Position numbers and translations under genes: made by a program | Part shown: in pieces, positions 1 to 7,313 of the stretch | Position numbering within the stretch: position 1 is the stretch's first letter | Layout of the letters: each line of letters starts with the position of its first letter | Notes under the pieces: model-generated | What the model was told of the DNA's origin: nothing | Seen by the model: the letters and a program-made list of their open reading frames with translations, nothing else | Database searches by the model: none | NCBI RefSeq assembly: GCF_027947595.1 | Contig: NZ_CP116257.1 | Span: 7,748,001 to 7,812,000 of the forward strand | Length of the DNA: 64,000 bases | Reading direction: 5' to 3' | Origin: Streptomyces lienomycini | GTDB lineage: Bacteria > Actinomycetota > Actinomycetes > Streptomycetales > Streptomycetaceae

Positions 1-262
1 AGACGACCGCCGGCTGGGTGGGTATGCGCGCCGGGGCGATCTCGAAGTGATCGCGGACGTGGGCGGCGCAGTGGGCGATGACTGCCTCCTCCAGGTGCGT
101 CGGGACCTCGACGTAGTCGCTCTTGCGCAGCGTTTCGTCGATGACGCCCTGGTAGGTGCGCGGGCGGGCGGTGTGGTTCTTCACGTGGTCCATCAGCGCT
201 CCGCAGAGGCTGACGGGGATGGCGCTCTCTACGACGAGCGGTAAGCGGCTCTTCCAGGTCAT
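1..262 (-). CDS. Possible 2OG-Fe(II) oxygenase, N-terminal part (partial)
   Basis: The visible N-terminus begins MTWKSRLPLVVESAIP at an ATG whose first bases form an ATGA overlap with the stop of the upstream CysRS-like gene, so it is translationally coupled and the last visible gene of the leftward operon. The 87 visible residues, with a hydrophobic first strand, a helix containing LCGALMDHV and a following R.YQGVIDETLRKS stretch, resemble the start of prolyl-4-hydroxylase-type 2OG-Fe(II) oxygenases. The HxD...H iron ligands would lie beyond the window edge. The family call is therefore tentative; the existence of the gene is well supported by the overlap and by GC-rich third positions. Confidence 0.5.
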   Translation of the reverse strand, partial: MTWKSRLPLVVESAIPVSLCGALMDHVKNHTARPRTYQGVIDETLRKSDYVEVPTHLEEAVIAHCAAHVRDHFEIAPARIPTQPAVV

Positions 263-1635
263 GAGGTGGTCTCCTTCCACCAACGGGTGCCTTCGGGCGA
301 GTCCTCAAGGACGACGCCCTGCTGGGTGAGCTGTTCACGGATCGCGTCGGCCTCGGCGAACTTCTTCGCCGCGCGGAGCCGGTCGCGTTCCTTCACGAGT
401 TCGTCGACGGCGGCGTCGCTCTGGGCGGCGCCGGGGATGTCGAACGTTCCGAAGAGGTTGTTCACGTCCTCGATCAGCCGCAGAGCGGCCGGGCCGGCCG
501 GCTCCTCCATGCGGTTCTGCTCGCGGATGTACTGGAACAGGACGGCGAGGGCACCGGGGGTGTCGAAGTCGTCGTCCAGGCGCTCGCGCATCTCCTTCCA
601 GGCGTCCGTCGCGCGTGCGGCGTTCGCCGGGCTGTCGGTGTGCGCGGGGTCGATGGTCCGGGCGAAGTTCTCGATCCGGCGGCGTGCCCCTCGGGCCTGC
701 TCCAGGGTGGAGTCGTTCAGCTCCATGGAGGAGCGGTAGTGCTGGGAGAGAAAGGCGTGCCGCAGGGTGCGGAAGTCCGTCCGGGCGAGGGCGTCGCGGA
801 TGGTGAGGAAGTTGCCGGTGCTCTTCGACATCTTCTCGCCGTCGACCCGCAGCAGACCGGTGTGCATCCAGTAGCGGGCCAGCGGCTCGATGCCGGAGGC
901 GGCTTCCATCTGGGCGACCTCGGCCTCGTGGTGCGGGAAGATGAGGTCGACGGCGCCGCCGTGCAGGTCGTACGAGGGCCCGAAGAAGGTCTCCGTGATC
1001 GCGGTGTCCTCGATGTGCCAGCCCGGCCGGCCCGGGCCCAGGTCGGTCTCCCAGAACGGCTCGCCGTCCTTGCGGCCCTTCCACAGGGCGAAGTCGCCCG
1101 GGTTGCGCTTCTTCGAGTTGTCGTCGATCCGCGAAACCGAGTCCTCGGGGCGCAGGTCGGTGCGGCCGGAGAGCTTGCCGTACGCGGGGAACGAGGCCAG
1201 GTCGAAGTACCAGCCGTCGTCGAGCTGGTAGGCGTGGCCGCGCTCGATCAGCCTCTTGATCTGGTCCACGATCGCGTCGATGTGGTCGTGGGCTCGCGCG
1301 TGGACATCGACGCGGGTGTTCCCCAGCGCGGCCATGTCCTCCAGGTACTGCTTCTCGAAGAGGGCCGCGATCTCCTCCGGCGGGACGTCCTCCTCCGCCG
1401 ACCGCCGGATGATCTTGTCATCGACGTCGGTGATGTTCTGGAGGTACGTGACCTTGTACCCGCTCGCCTCCAGGTACCGGGCGATGAAGTCGAACTGCGT
1501 GTACGTCTTCGCGTGCCCGACGTGGCTGGGGCCGTACACGGTGGGTCCGCACACGAACATCCGCACCTCGGCCTCCCGCTCGGGGCGGAACTCCTCGGTC
1601 TGGCCGGTCAGCGTGTTGTGGACCTTGATCGACAT
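259..1635 (-). CDS. Orphan cysteinyl-tRNA synthetase-like class I ligase
   Basis: The protein (458 aa) has the complete class I catalytic layout: the HIGH-like box PSHVGH near residues 36-41 after the CGPTVYG strand (Cys29, a zinc ligand position in CysRS), PHHEAE for the other zinc ligands, and GEKMSKSTGNF near residue 268. Known CysRS enzymes activate cysteine with ATP and charge tRNA-Cys. It differs strongly from what I recall of the housekeeping Streptomyces CysS and from MshC, and the zinc-ligand cysteine expected in GWHIEC is Asp210 (GWHIED). It sits in an operon with an NTase and an ATP-grasp ligase, so it may supply activated cysteine to a pathway or replace CysS under inhibition. The ATG at 1635 is preferred over 1638 because AGGAGG lies only one base from the latter. 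CysRS fold is sure; role is not. Confidence 0.85.
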   Translation of the reverse strand: MSIKVHNTLTGQTEEFRPEREAEVRMFVCGPTVYGPSHVGHAKTYTQFDFIARYLEASGYKVTYLQNITDVDDKIIRRSAEEDVPPEEIAALFEKQYLEDMAALGNTRVDVHARAHDHIDAIVDQIKRLIERGHAYQLDDGWYFDLASFPAYGKLSGRTDLRPEDSVSRIDDNSKKRNPGDFALWKGRKDGEPFWETDLGPGRPGWHIEDTAITETFFGPSYDLHGGAVDLIFPHHEAEVAQMEAASGIEPLARYWMHTGLLRVDGEKMSKSTGNFLTIRDALARTDFRTLRHAFLSQHYRSSMELNDSTLEQARGARRRIENFARTIDPAHTDSPANAARATDAWKEMRERLDDDFDTPGALAVLFQYIREQNRMEEPAGPAALRLIEDVNNLFGTFDIPGAAQSDAAVDELVKERDRLRAAKKFAEADAIREQLTQQGVVLEDSPEGTRWWKETTS

Positions 1636-1689
1636 CATGCCTCCTGTGTAAGCGGATCACGCAGCGTACTGACGCCCGGACATAAGCGT

Positions 1690-2619
1690 CTAACTGGAAC
1701 CGCCGCGCTCGCCGAAGGGGACGAATCGCGGGGACGGCAGCGTGGCGAAGACCGACGCCTCCCCCCCGAGCAGGTGGTGGTTGGCCTGCTGGTACGCCTT
1801 CCGCACGGCCTCGATCGCCCTGGGGCTGAGGTCCATCCCGACCACGCGACAGAACTCGCTCAGGGCCTCGCACCGCCGCTCCAGGTCGACCATCGACAGC
1901 GGGTCGCACTGCTGGGCCTCGATCAGCAGGTTCTCCTGCTCGCCGCTGATCAGGCCGAGCGCGCCGAGGGAGTACAGCTTCCACTTCATGTTCGGCAGCA
2001 GCTGGCCCGAGCGGGCGTACATCCAGTCCACGACCTCGTCCAGCGCCCCGGAGAGGACGAAGTGGCCCGTGGGCACTCCGACCCTCCGCGCCATGCGCAG
2101 CGGGATCTCGCGCACGTCCCAGGTGAGCCGGTTGTGCAGCCGGTGGGTCTCGCCCTCCAGGCGCTGGAGCTGCTCACGCGTCTTGTGGGAGATCAGTGCC
2201 GCGAAGGCTTCCTCGCGGTCGAACAGCGGCTCGCCCTTGTTCCCGTAGGCGTCGCACTTGTCGCTGTTCCACGTCGTGCGGGGGTCGGCCTCGTACTGGA
2301 AGAGGAGCTGGTGGACGTTGACCTCCATGCGTCCCCAGGGAACCGGCAGGTGGAAGCTGAACTCCGGGATCCAGGCGGGGAGCCGGTCGCGGACCAGGGC
2401 GTACGTGTCCGCCGGCCGCGACCTCCACTCGTCCTCCTTGATCGGGACATCGAGGATGACGGCCAGGTCGAAGTCGGAATCGGTGCTGAACCGGGTGACG
2501 TTGCGGGGCGCGACCGCCGAGGAGGACAGGACGTAGAGCGCCTGGACCTCGGGCATCGTCTTGAGCGTGTCGAGCAGACCTCCGGCCGCGGCGCGGGCCT
2601 GCATTCTCAGGTTTTCCAC
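1690..2619 (-). CDS. Nucleotidyltransferase-fold protein
   Basis: The 309-aa protein carries a nucleotidyltransferase signature near residues 32-55: LSSSAV followed by STDSDFDLAVIL, the G/S-S ... DxD metal-binding motif, and a later acidic strand (RMEVNVHQ near residue 110) that could provide the third carboxylate. The helical C-terminal part resembles substrate-binding domains of aminoglycoside nucleotidyltransferases and MNT-like proteins. Start is GTG with AAGGAG five to six bases upstream. It lies 13 bp downstream of the ATP-grasp gene and about 50 bp upstream of the CysRS-like gene on the same strand. It may adenylylate a small molecule, tRNA or protein partner; the substrate cannot be read from the sequence. 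Confidence 0.65.
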   Translation of the reverse strand: MENLRMQARAAAGGLLDTLKTMPEVQALYVLSSSAVAPRNVTRFSTDSDFDLAVILDVPIKEDEWRSRPADTYALVRDRLPAWIPEFSFHLPVPWGRMEVNVHQLLFQYEADPRTTWNSDKCDAYGNKGEPLFDREEAFAALISHKTREQLQRLEGETHRLHNRLTWDVREIPLRMARRVGVPTGHFVLSGALDEVVDWMYARSGQLLPNMKWKLYSLGALGLISGEQENLLIEAQQCDPLSMVDLERRCEALSEFCRVVGMDLSPRAIEAVRKAYQQANHHLLGGEASVFATLPSPRFVPFGERGGSS

Positions 2620-2632
2620 GGGAACTCCTTGG

Positions 2633-3754
2633 TCAGATGATCGGGCGATCCATCACGGAGCGGAGCGCGGGAACGAGCTCCAGCGCGACGCCGCCGTGGG
2701 TGCGCTGGATGTGTGCGAGGGAAGGGCTGCTGTTGCCCTCGATGACCACGGGTCCGCCGGGCGTCAGCGCGATGTCCCAGCCGATGAAGGGCACCTGCGG
2801 GAACAGGCGGGCACAGCGCTCGGCCAGCTCTCGGACCTCCGCCATGCGGGAGATCCGGTGGTCGGCGAACAGCACCGAACTGACCTCGTGGCGGGTGTGG
2901 GCATTCAGGTACCGGTCGTACCCGTGACGGTCGAGCCTTCCGTCCGGATGAACACGGATCTGCATGCCGCCGGCGGCCGAGTTGTCCGTGGTGCTATCGG
3001 CGCCGCCGAGCTTCAACATCACGTACAGAACCTCGGCGGCACCATCGCGCAGCAGGGTGATCACGCGGAACGTGTTGAGGGCGTACGGGTTCAGCATGTC
3101 CAGGTCGGGATGCTGGGGTACGTGCTGCTCCACCAGCCACGTGCCCCACCGCTGCGCGTAGGCCGCAAGGTCGAAGGCGTCCTCGCCAGGCCGCACGATC
3201 ACGACGCCGGACCCACCGCTGGAGTAGCGGGAGGGCTTGACCACCATGCGGCCGAGTCCGGAAGCGTGGTCGAAGACCTCCGTCAGCGGCACCACATCGC
3301 CAGCGGACGTCACACCCGTGCGACGGTCACCGCTTGCGATGAGCGCGGGCTGCGGGATGCCTGCGGACGCGAGGATCCTCTTGCAGGACGACTTGTCGTC
3401 CAGGTCGATCGCGTCCCGGTTCACGCGGGGAAGGAGCCGGTGGAAGAGGGCGCTCTCCGGCAGGTACGAGCAGGCCCGCTCGGAGGACACCTCGCGCCGG
3501 TATCCGCCGTAGCGGAAGTAGTGGAACGGCAGGCAGCGCCACCGCGCGGAGACCTTCACCAAGTCGCCGGCGATGCGGGCCAGGCTCTTCCTGTCCTCGT
3601 CGAGCAGCATCGCGGGAAGGTGCTCGCTCCGCAGTTGCCGCACCTGGTAAGGGAGAAACCGCGCGCCGGACACGCGGGGAAGGACCTGGGTGCGGAACCA
3701 CTCCTCTGTCACGGCTTGGCGGTGGTTGAAGCCGCGGTTCGCGGTATGTCTCAT
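2633..3754 (-). CDS. ATP-grasp ligase (sugar-transfer-associated type)
   Basis: At 373 aa it shows the ATP-grasp core: VVKPSRYSSGGSGV (nucleotide-binding lysine and glycine loop, about residues 172-185), LNTFRVITLL, and the metal-binding C-terminal motif FIGWDIALTPGGPVVIEGNSS (about residues 325-345). This pattern fits the family annotated as sugar-transfer-associated ATP-grasp. ATP-grasp enzymes join a carboxylate to an amine or thiol through an acyl-phosphate. GGGAGGAG precedes the ATG by about four bases. It is the first larger gene of the leftward operon, 17 bp after a 29-codon ORF. A role in amide ligation with the neighbouring CysRS-like and NTase proteins is inference. Confidence 0.8.
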   Translation of the reverse strand: MRHTANRGFNHRQAVTEEWFRTQVLPRVSGARFLPYQVRQLRSEHLPAMLLDEDRKSLARIAGDLVKVSARWRCLPFHYFRYGGYRREVSSERACSYLPESALFHRLLPRVNRDAIDLDDKSSCKRILASAGIPQPALIASGDRRTGVTSAGDVVPLTEVFDHASGLGRMVVKPSRYSSGGSGVVIVRPGEDAFDLAAYAQRWGTWLVEQHVPQHPDLDMLNPYALNTFRVITLLRDGAAEVLYVMLKLGGADSTTDNSAAGGMQIRVHPDGRLDRHGYDRYLNAHTRHEVSSVLFADHRISRMAEVRELAERCARLFPQVPFIGWDIALTPGGPVVIEGNSSPSLAHIQRTHGGVALELVPALRSVMDRPII

Positions 3755-3771
3755 GGTGCTCCTCCCGTTTC

Positions 3772-3861
3772 TCAGCGGTTCGGGGTTCCGGCGATGGCCA
3801 ACGTGACGACGAGCGCGGTGACGGCGATCACGTAGGCCACGACAGCGAGGCGCTGCCTCAT
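3772..3861 (-). CDS. 29-aa hydrophobic peptide
   Basis: This ORF is short: MRQRLAVVAYVIAVTALV followed by a hydrophobic run and TPNR. It has a basic N-terminus and a single strongly hydrophobic helix, so it would sit in the membrane or be exported. Its ATG overlaps the TGA of the preceding 67-aa ORF (ATGA), and the ATP-grasp gene starts 17 bp later, which is strong evidence for translation. It has no family I recognise. It could be a membrane anchor, a toxin-like peptide, or a peptide signal for the divergent HTH-TPR regulator; none is shown. Confidence 0.6.
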   Translation of the reverse strand: MRQRLAVVAYVIAVTALVVTLAIAGTPNR

Positions 3862-4061
3862 CGGGCGGGCCCGATGTTGTTGGCGGCGGTGGACCAGGCG
3901 ATGCCGTTCGCGGGCTGGATGTAGGCGATGCGGATGAGCCGGCCGCCGTGCCTCTCGTGGACGACTTCGGTCAGCTCTCCTTCACCGCGGCTCGCGATAT
4001 CGCGGACCAGGCAGTGAAGGAGGGGATGGTCCTCCCGGCCTTCGGCATCGACCGGATTCAC
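3858..4061 (-). CDS. 67-aa small hypothetical protein
   Basis: Starting at a GTG that overlaps the stop of the 54-aa ORF (GTGA), it reads VNPVDAEGREDHPLL and continues with LVRDIASRGEGELTEVV and RIAYIQPANGIAWST. A longer reading from 4112 is possible, but the overlap argues for 4061. The compact beta-rich pattern with conserved-looking tryptophan and tyrosine suggests a folded small domain. Similar small proteins are, from memory, frequent next to HTH-TPR regulators in Streptomyces, but I do not know a function. Confidence 0.6.
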   Translation of the reverse strand: MNPVDAEGREDHPLLHCLVRDIASRGEGELTEVVHERHGGRLIRIAYIQPANGIAWSTAANNIGPAR

Positions 4062-4222
4062 CGCTCGGACTCCTCGCGGTCGCTCGCTCCGCGCCGGAGG
4101 AATCTCTCCCACCCGGACTCGGCGCGGGCACGGAGAGCCGGACTCGGACCGGCCGGCGGCTCGGGAACCGTGTGCTGTCGTCCGCTGTCGCCGGGCGTAC
4201 GGACGGGCAGAGGCTGGCTCAT
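4058..4222 (-). CDS. 54-aa small hypothetical protein, first gene of operon
   Basis: The ORF begins MSQPLPVRTPGD and ends REESER. The ATG at 4222 is chosen because GAGGAGA lies at the correct distance upstream; an in-frame upstream ATG at 4258 lacks a ribosome binding site. It is polar, proline-rich at the start and Arg/Glu-rich at the end, with no recognised domain. Its stop overlaps the GTG of the next ORF, which makes three successive 4-bp overlaps or close junctions into the ATP-grasp operon. Confidence 0.5.
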   Translation of the reverse strand: MSQPLPVRTPGDSGRQHTVPEPPAGPSPALRARAESGWERFLRRGASDREESER

Positions 4223-4480
4223 CACGATCTCCTCGGGGTGGTGCAGCCCGTCACCCACGCGAGGGACGTCGATGACGGGCTGCGGTCCTGGGAGCCGTCC
4301 GGAGCAGGGCGGGGGAGCCGGTTAACCCGGGTGCTCAGCTCCGAACGGCGTGAGGCCCAGTGAACGGCCGTGGACCACGGGCCCGGAACGTTTCCAGGGG
4401 GTTCCTCCAGCGAGAGAAACCCCCGTTTCCCGCACGCACGGGGAGTAGCCTCCTGACTACCAACCTGAGGGGAGGGTGGG
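4223..4480. promoter_or_regulatory. Divergent promoter region
   Basis: This 258-bp gap separates the leftward operon from the rightward regulator gene. It must hold both promoters. A GGGGAGGGTGGG ribosome binding site ends it on the plus strand just before the ATG at 4481. I could not define a clear inverted-repeat operator or -10/-35 pair. Confidence 0.4.
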
Positions 4481-5821
4481 ATGTCTGACCCGATGGCCCT
4501 GCACCCGCTGACCTACGTGCGAGAAGGCAAGGGCTGGGGTAAAGCCGAGTTAGCCCGGCTCATGCGCGAACGCGGGGCCGAGCTGGGCGTACCACTGGCC
4601 ACCAACCGGACGACGGTCTGGAAGTGGGAGCAGGGACAGGCACCTGACGCGGACGCGCAACGGGTACTCGCCGACCTCCTGGGCGTCCCCGAGGAACACG
4701 TACGCTCGGTGCCTTGGCCCCGATGGCTGCCAGCCTGGGAATCCACAGCCCTCGCGGCCCCGTGGACTCCGGCCGGCACCGTGAAGGTATTCGCCGATCT
4801 GGTCAGGAGCGGTCACATGGACCGACGGGGATTCCTGTCCATCACCGGCGTCGCGCTGACGGGAGTAGCCGCCAACTGGGCAGCCGCACCAGAGGCGTTC
4901 GCCTCGGCAATCGACGGCGACCGCGTCACCGACGCGATGGTGACCACCATCGAAGCGCGCGTGGACACCCTCCGCACCCTCGACGACCAGATGGGCGGCG
5001 CCCGCCTCCTGGACCAGGCCACCAGCGACCTCGCACTGATCACCAGCCTTCTTGACCACGGGCGCTACACCGACGCCATCGAACACCGCCTGTACGCCAC
5101 GGCCGCCCGTGTGTCCTACCTCGCCGGATGGATGGCCTACGACAAGGGCCTCCGCTCCCTCGGCCAGCGCTACTACGTCGGCGCCCTCCGCAGCGCCCAC
5201 AGCGCGAAGGACGACGGCTTCGGCGCCTTCATCCTGGCCGAGATGGGCGTCCACATCTCCGACTCCGGCGACACGGCCGCACGCGTGAAGCTGATCGACA
5301 CCGCCATCGGCAACGCCCCCTCGGCCCTCCCCCCGGCGGCGACCTCGTACCTCCACCTCCACCAGGCCGAAGCCCTCTCCCGGGACACCCAGCACGAAGC
5401 AGCCGGCAAGTCCCTCAACCGCGCCTACGACCTGTGGGGAACCCACCGCGAAGGCGACCGCCCCGACTGGCTCGGCTGGTATGGCGAGGCCCAACTCAAG
5501 TCGACCGAGGGCAAGATCATGCTGCGCTCCGGCTTCCCCGAGCGAGCCACCAGCGCCCTCGCCGTCGCGGTAGACCAAGCGGTCCCCCGCGACCGTGCCG
5601 TACGCTCCGGCCGCCTCGCCACCGCACGCCTGGCAGCCCGGGACCTGGATGGCGCCCTGGACGCCGCGAACGTCGGTCTGGAGCTGCTGGAGAACCGAGT
5701 CCGCTCCGACCGAGCACACGTCCGACTGACGAAGTTCAGCGACTACCTGGAGCCGCACGCCAGGGTGCCGTCCGTGCGTGAGTTCCGGGACAGGCTGCGG
5801 GCCCTTCCAACAGTCGTCTGA
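4481..5821 (+). CDS. XRE-type HTH regulator with TPR-like C-terminal domain
   Basis: This 446-aa protein has an N-terminal helix-turn-helix (about residues 10-68, with NRTTVWKWEQGQ as recognition region and VLADLLGVPEEHV after it), a linker containing MDRRGFL and a hydrophobic stretch, and an all-helical C-terminal two thirds with repeated Ala/Leu/Arg-rich helices typical of tetratricopeptide-like repeats. Proteins of this layout in Streptomyces control neighbouring biosynthetic or mobile genes. It faces the CysRS/ATP-grasp operon and probably controls it. Codon 24 is TTA (4550-4552), the leucine codon read by the bldA tRNA, so translation may depend on development. Ligand unknown. Confidence 0.8.
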   Translation: MSDPMALHPLTYVREGKGWGKAELARLMRERGAELGVPLATNRTTVWKWEQGQAPDADAQRVLADLLGVPEEHVRSVPWPRWLPAWESTALAAPWTPAGTVKVFADLVRSGHMDRRGFLSITGVALTGVAANWAAAPEAFASAIDGDRVTDAMVTTIEARVDTLRTLDDQMGGARLLDQATSDLALITSLLDHGRYTDAIEHRLYATAARVSYLAGWMAYDKGLRSLGQRYYVGALRSAHSAKDDGFGAFILAEMGVHISDSGDTAARVKLIDTAIGNAPSALPPAATSYLHLHQAEALSRDTQHEAAGKSLNRAYDLWGTHREGDRPDWLGWYGEAQLKSTEGKIMLRSGFPERATSALAVAVDQAVPRDRAVRSGRLATARLAARDLDGALDAANVGLELLENRVRSDRAHVRLTKFSDYLEPHARVPSVREFRDRLRALPTVV

Positions 5822-6427
5822 CAGCATTCCGCCACCTCTCCATCCTGGTCTCCTCCCGGGCCCCGGTCGGCCCCTTCTTTGGGCAGTTGGACCCGGGCGT
5901 GAAGTAGACCTCGCGGCCGACCGGAGCGGCTTTGGCCGGTGTCCTGTTCGGGTTGGGGTCGGGCATGTTCAGGGGGCCGTACGCTGGCCCGGCAACTCGG
6001 GCAGGCTTTGCCCCTGCCCGGAATTTGAACGAGTGGCCCCCTGGACTTGCCCGACGCGGGCCCCGGCCCGAACAGGTGGGTAAAGCCGTGGAGGCCGGCC
6101 GCCCCCGCCACAGCTGGTTGAACGGCAATCCGCGGTGACCGGTGCGGACTTGGCATGCGTCCCGCTCCTCCTGGCCGTGCTCGCCGTGGGGCGGCTGTCG
6201 GGGTTCTTTCGCGGGTCTGCCTGCCCGCTTCTCGGGCTTTTGCGGCGCGAGCGGGCGGGGGCCGTCGCGGGCGGTGGCGGAGACATGGAGCCAGCGGCGG
6301 CCTGGGGCCGCCGCGCCGCGCGGCCCGCGCCAGCGGGCCGCCTTGATCCAGTAAAGAAACTTTGGACAGCTCACCCCTTCGGCGACTTCGGCCGGTAGGG
6401 AGTGGGCCGTTTGCCACGTTTCGCCCC

Positions 6428-6449
6428 GATCACATCGTGATCAGCTGAT
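6428..6449. repeat. Two adjoining palindromes
   Basis: GATCAC (6428-6433) and GTGATC (6437-6442) form an inverted repeat with a 3-bp centre, and ATCAGCTGAT (6440-6449) is a perfect 10-bp palindrome sharing bases with it. Such arrangements suit dimeric DNA-binding proteins. No promoter is evident next to it. Confidence 0.4.
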
Positions 6450-6807
6450 TCATGCCGTTCTGTTCGTGGGATCGCCGAAAGATATCCACAGGCTGACCGT
6501 TGCATCGTCATGGCCTGCGGAAGAGTCGACGGCTCACCCGGCGAAATGTGGCGCAGGTCACAACGTGGTGGTGTCACACCGGTAGGGCTTTTCGGCACCT
6601 GTCCCCAGTGCAGGGAGCGATTCGTCGCGGCGAAGGTGTCGGCTTTCGATGGCCTGTTGTCGCGCGCCATGGAGGGCCCGGAGGCGCTAGATGCGGAAGA
6701 GGTGAGAGGTGATCGGCGTCACATTCACCCGGGGTCACACACACCCCGAGAAACCGACCTCTATGGGCGATCCACTGAAAGCGGGGCGGCGGAACATAGC
6801 CGACGAT

Positions 6808-6828
6808 CGCCGGTTAGCCAAACCGGCG
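6808..6828 (+). terminator. Terminator-like hairpin
   Basis: CGCCGGTT and AACCGGCG form a perfect 8-bp stem with a 5-nt loop, followed on the plus strand by TTTCTCC. This would end a plus-strand transcript from the 6.4-6.8 kb region. Confidence 0.4.
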
Positions 6829-7130
6829 TTTCTCCGAACCCTTGATGTACGAGCCGGACGACTGGAAGGACGAGCGGCATGAGCGCACAGAAGAGGCACC
6901 GTCCCGCACGGCAGGACGCAAAGGAAGGTTTCTGCCCGCCCGGCGGGAGGGTTGGGTCAGGGCTCGCGAACCTGTCCGGTCCGGCCGGTAGACCTGACTC
7001 AACAACCGCAGTGACGGCTTGCCGAGCGGCACGGGCAAGCCCTGATCCGCCGGCGGATCACCGCCGGGCAAGCCCTCGGCGGTTGGCTGATCTCGACACG
7101 CAACAAAGGCGCGACAACGAACGGGTGGAA

Positions 7131-7313
7131 ATGAACGAGCGGGAACAGCAGGTACTGGCCGGATGCCTGGCTCAGTTGGGCGAGCGGGTAGAACGCTTGG
7201 CCCAGTTGGCGGAAGAGGTGGCGAGCCTGCTGGGAGCTATGACGGGTCCGGCTTCTGCACTGCTTCAAGAACCTGCCGGAAAAGCTGCTCAAGCTGGCCG
7301 ACCTGCTGCGTGA
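7131..7313 (+). CDS. Small coiled-coil hypothetical protein
   Basis: From the ATG at 7131 the frame reads MNEREQQVLAGCLAQLG and continues with heptad-like Leu/Val spacing (VERLAQLAEEVASLL), so a short coiled coil is likely. A longer in-frame start at 6879 has a GGAAGGA box, but the intervening codons look non-coding, and another frame there resembles a decayed gene. The 3' end overlaps the convergent GntR gene by 77 bp. Function unknown; expression uncertain. Confidence 0.3.
   Translation: MNEREQQVLAGCLAQLGERVERLAQLAEEVASLLGAMTGPASALLQEPAGKAAQAGRPAA

Larger units (their letters stand above)
5822..6878. other. About 1 kb without a convincing gene
   Basis: Open frames here have poor codon bias, no ribosome binding sites and no recognisable domains. 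The stretch holds several palindromes (6428-6449) and a terminator-like stem (6808-6828). It separates the HTH-TPR gene from the transfer genes of the mobile element and could contain the cis-acting transfer locus (clt) or a regulatory RNA, but I cannot show either. A plus-strand reading at 6510-6845 contains a CPQCRERF stretch that could be part of a small zinc-binding protein; support is weak. Confidence 0.4.

Noticed and set aside
640..2640. Very long plus-strand ORF opposite the CysRS and NTase genes
   Set aside because: Antisense frame kept open by high GC; composition is Val/Gly/Arg-rich without domains.
6014..6030. ATTTGAAC stretch as possible second att copy of the tRNA-Ser 3' end
   Set aside because: Only about 8 bases match and the flanks differ from the T arm and acceptor stem.
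6510..6845. 111-codon ORF with a CxxC motif
   Set aside because: No ribosome binding site, poor codon bias outside the middle, no family recognised; left as a note in the non-coding segment.
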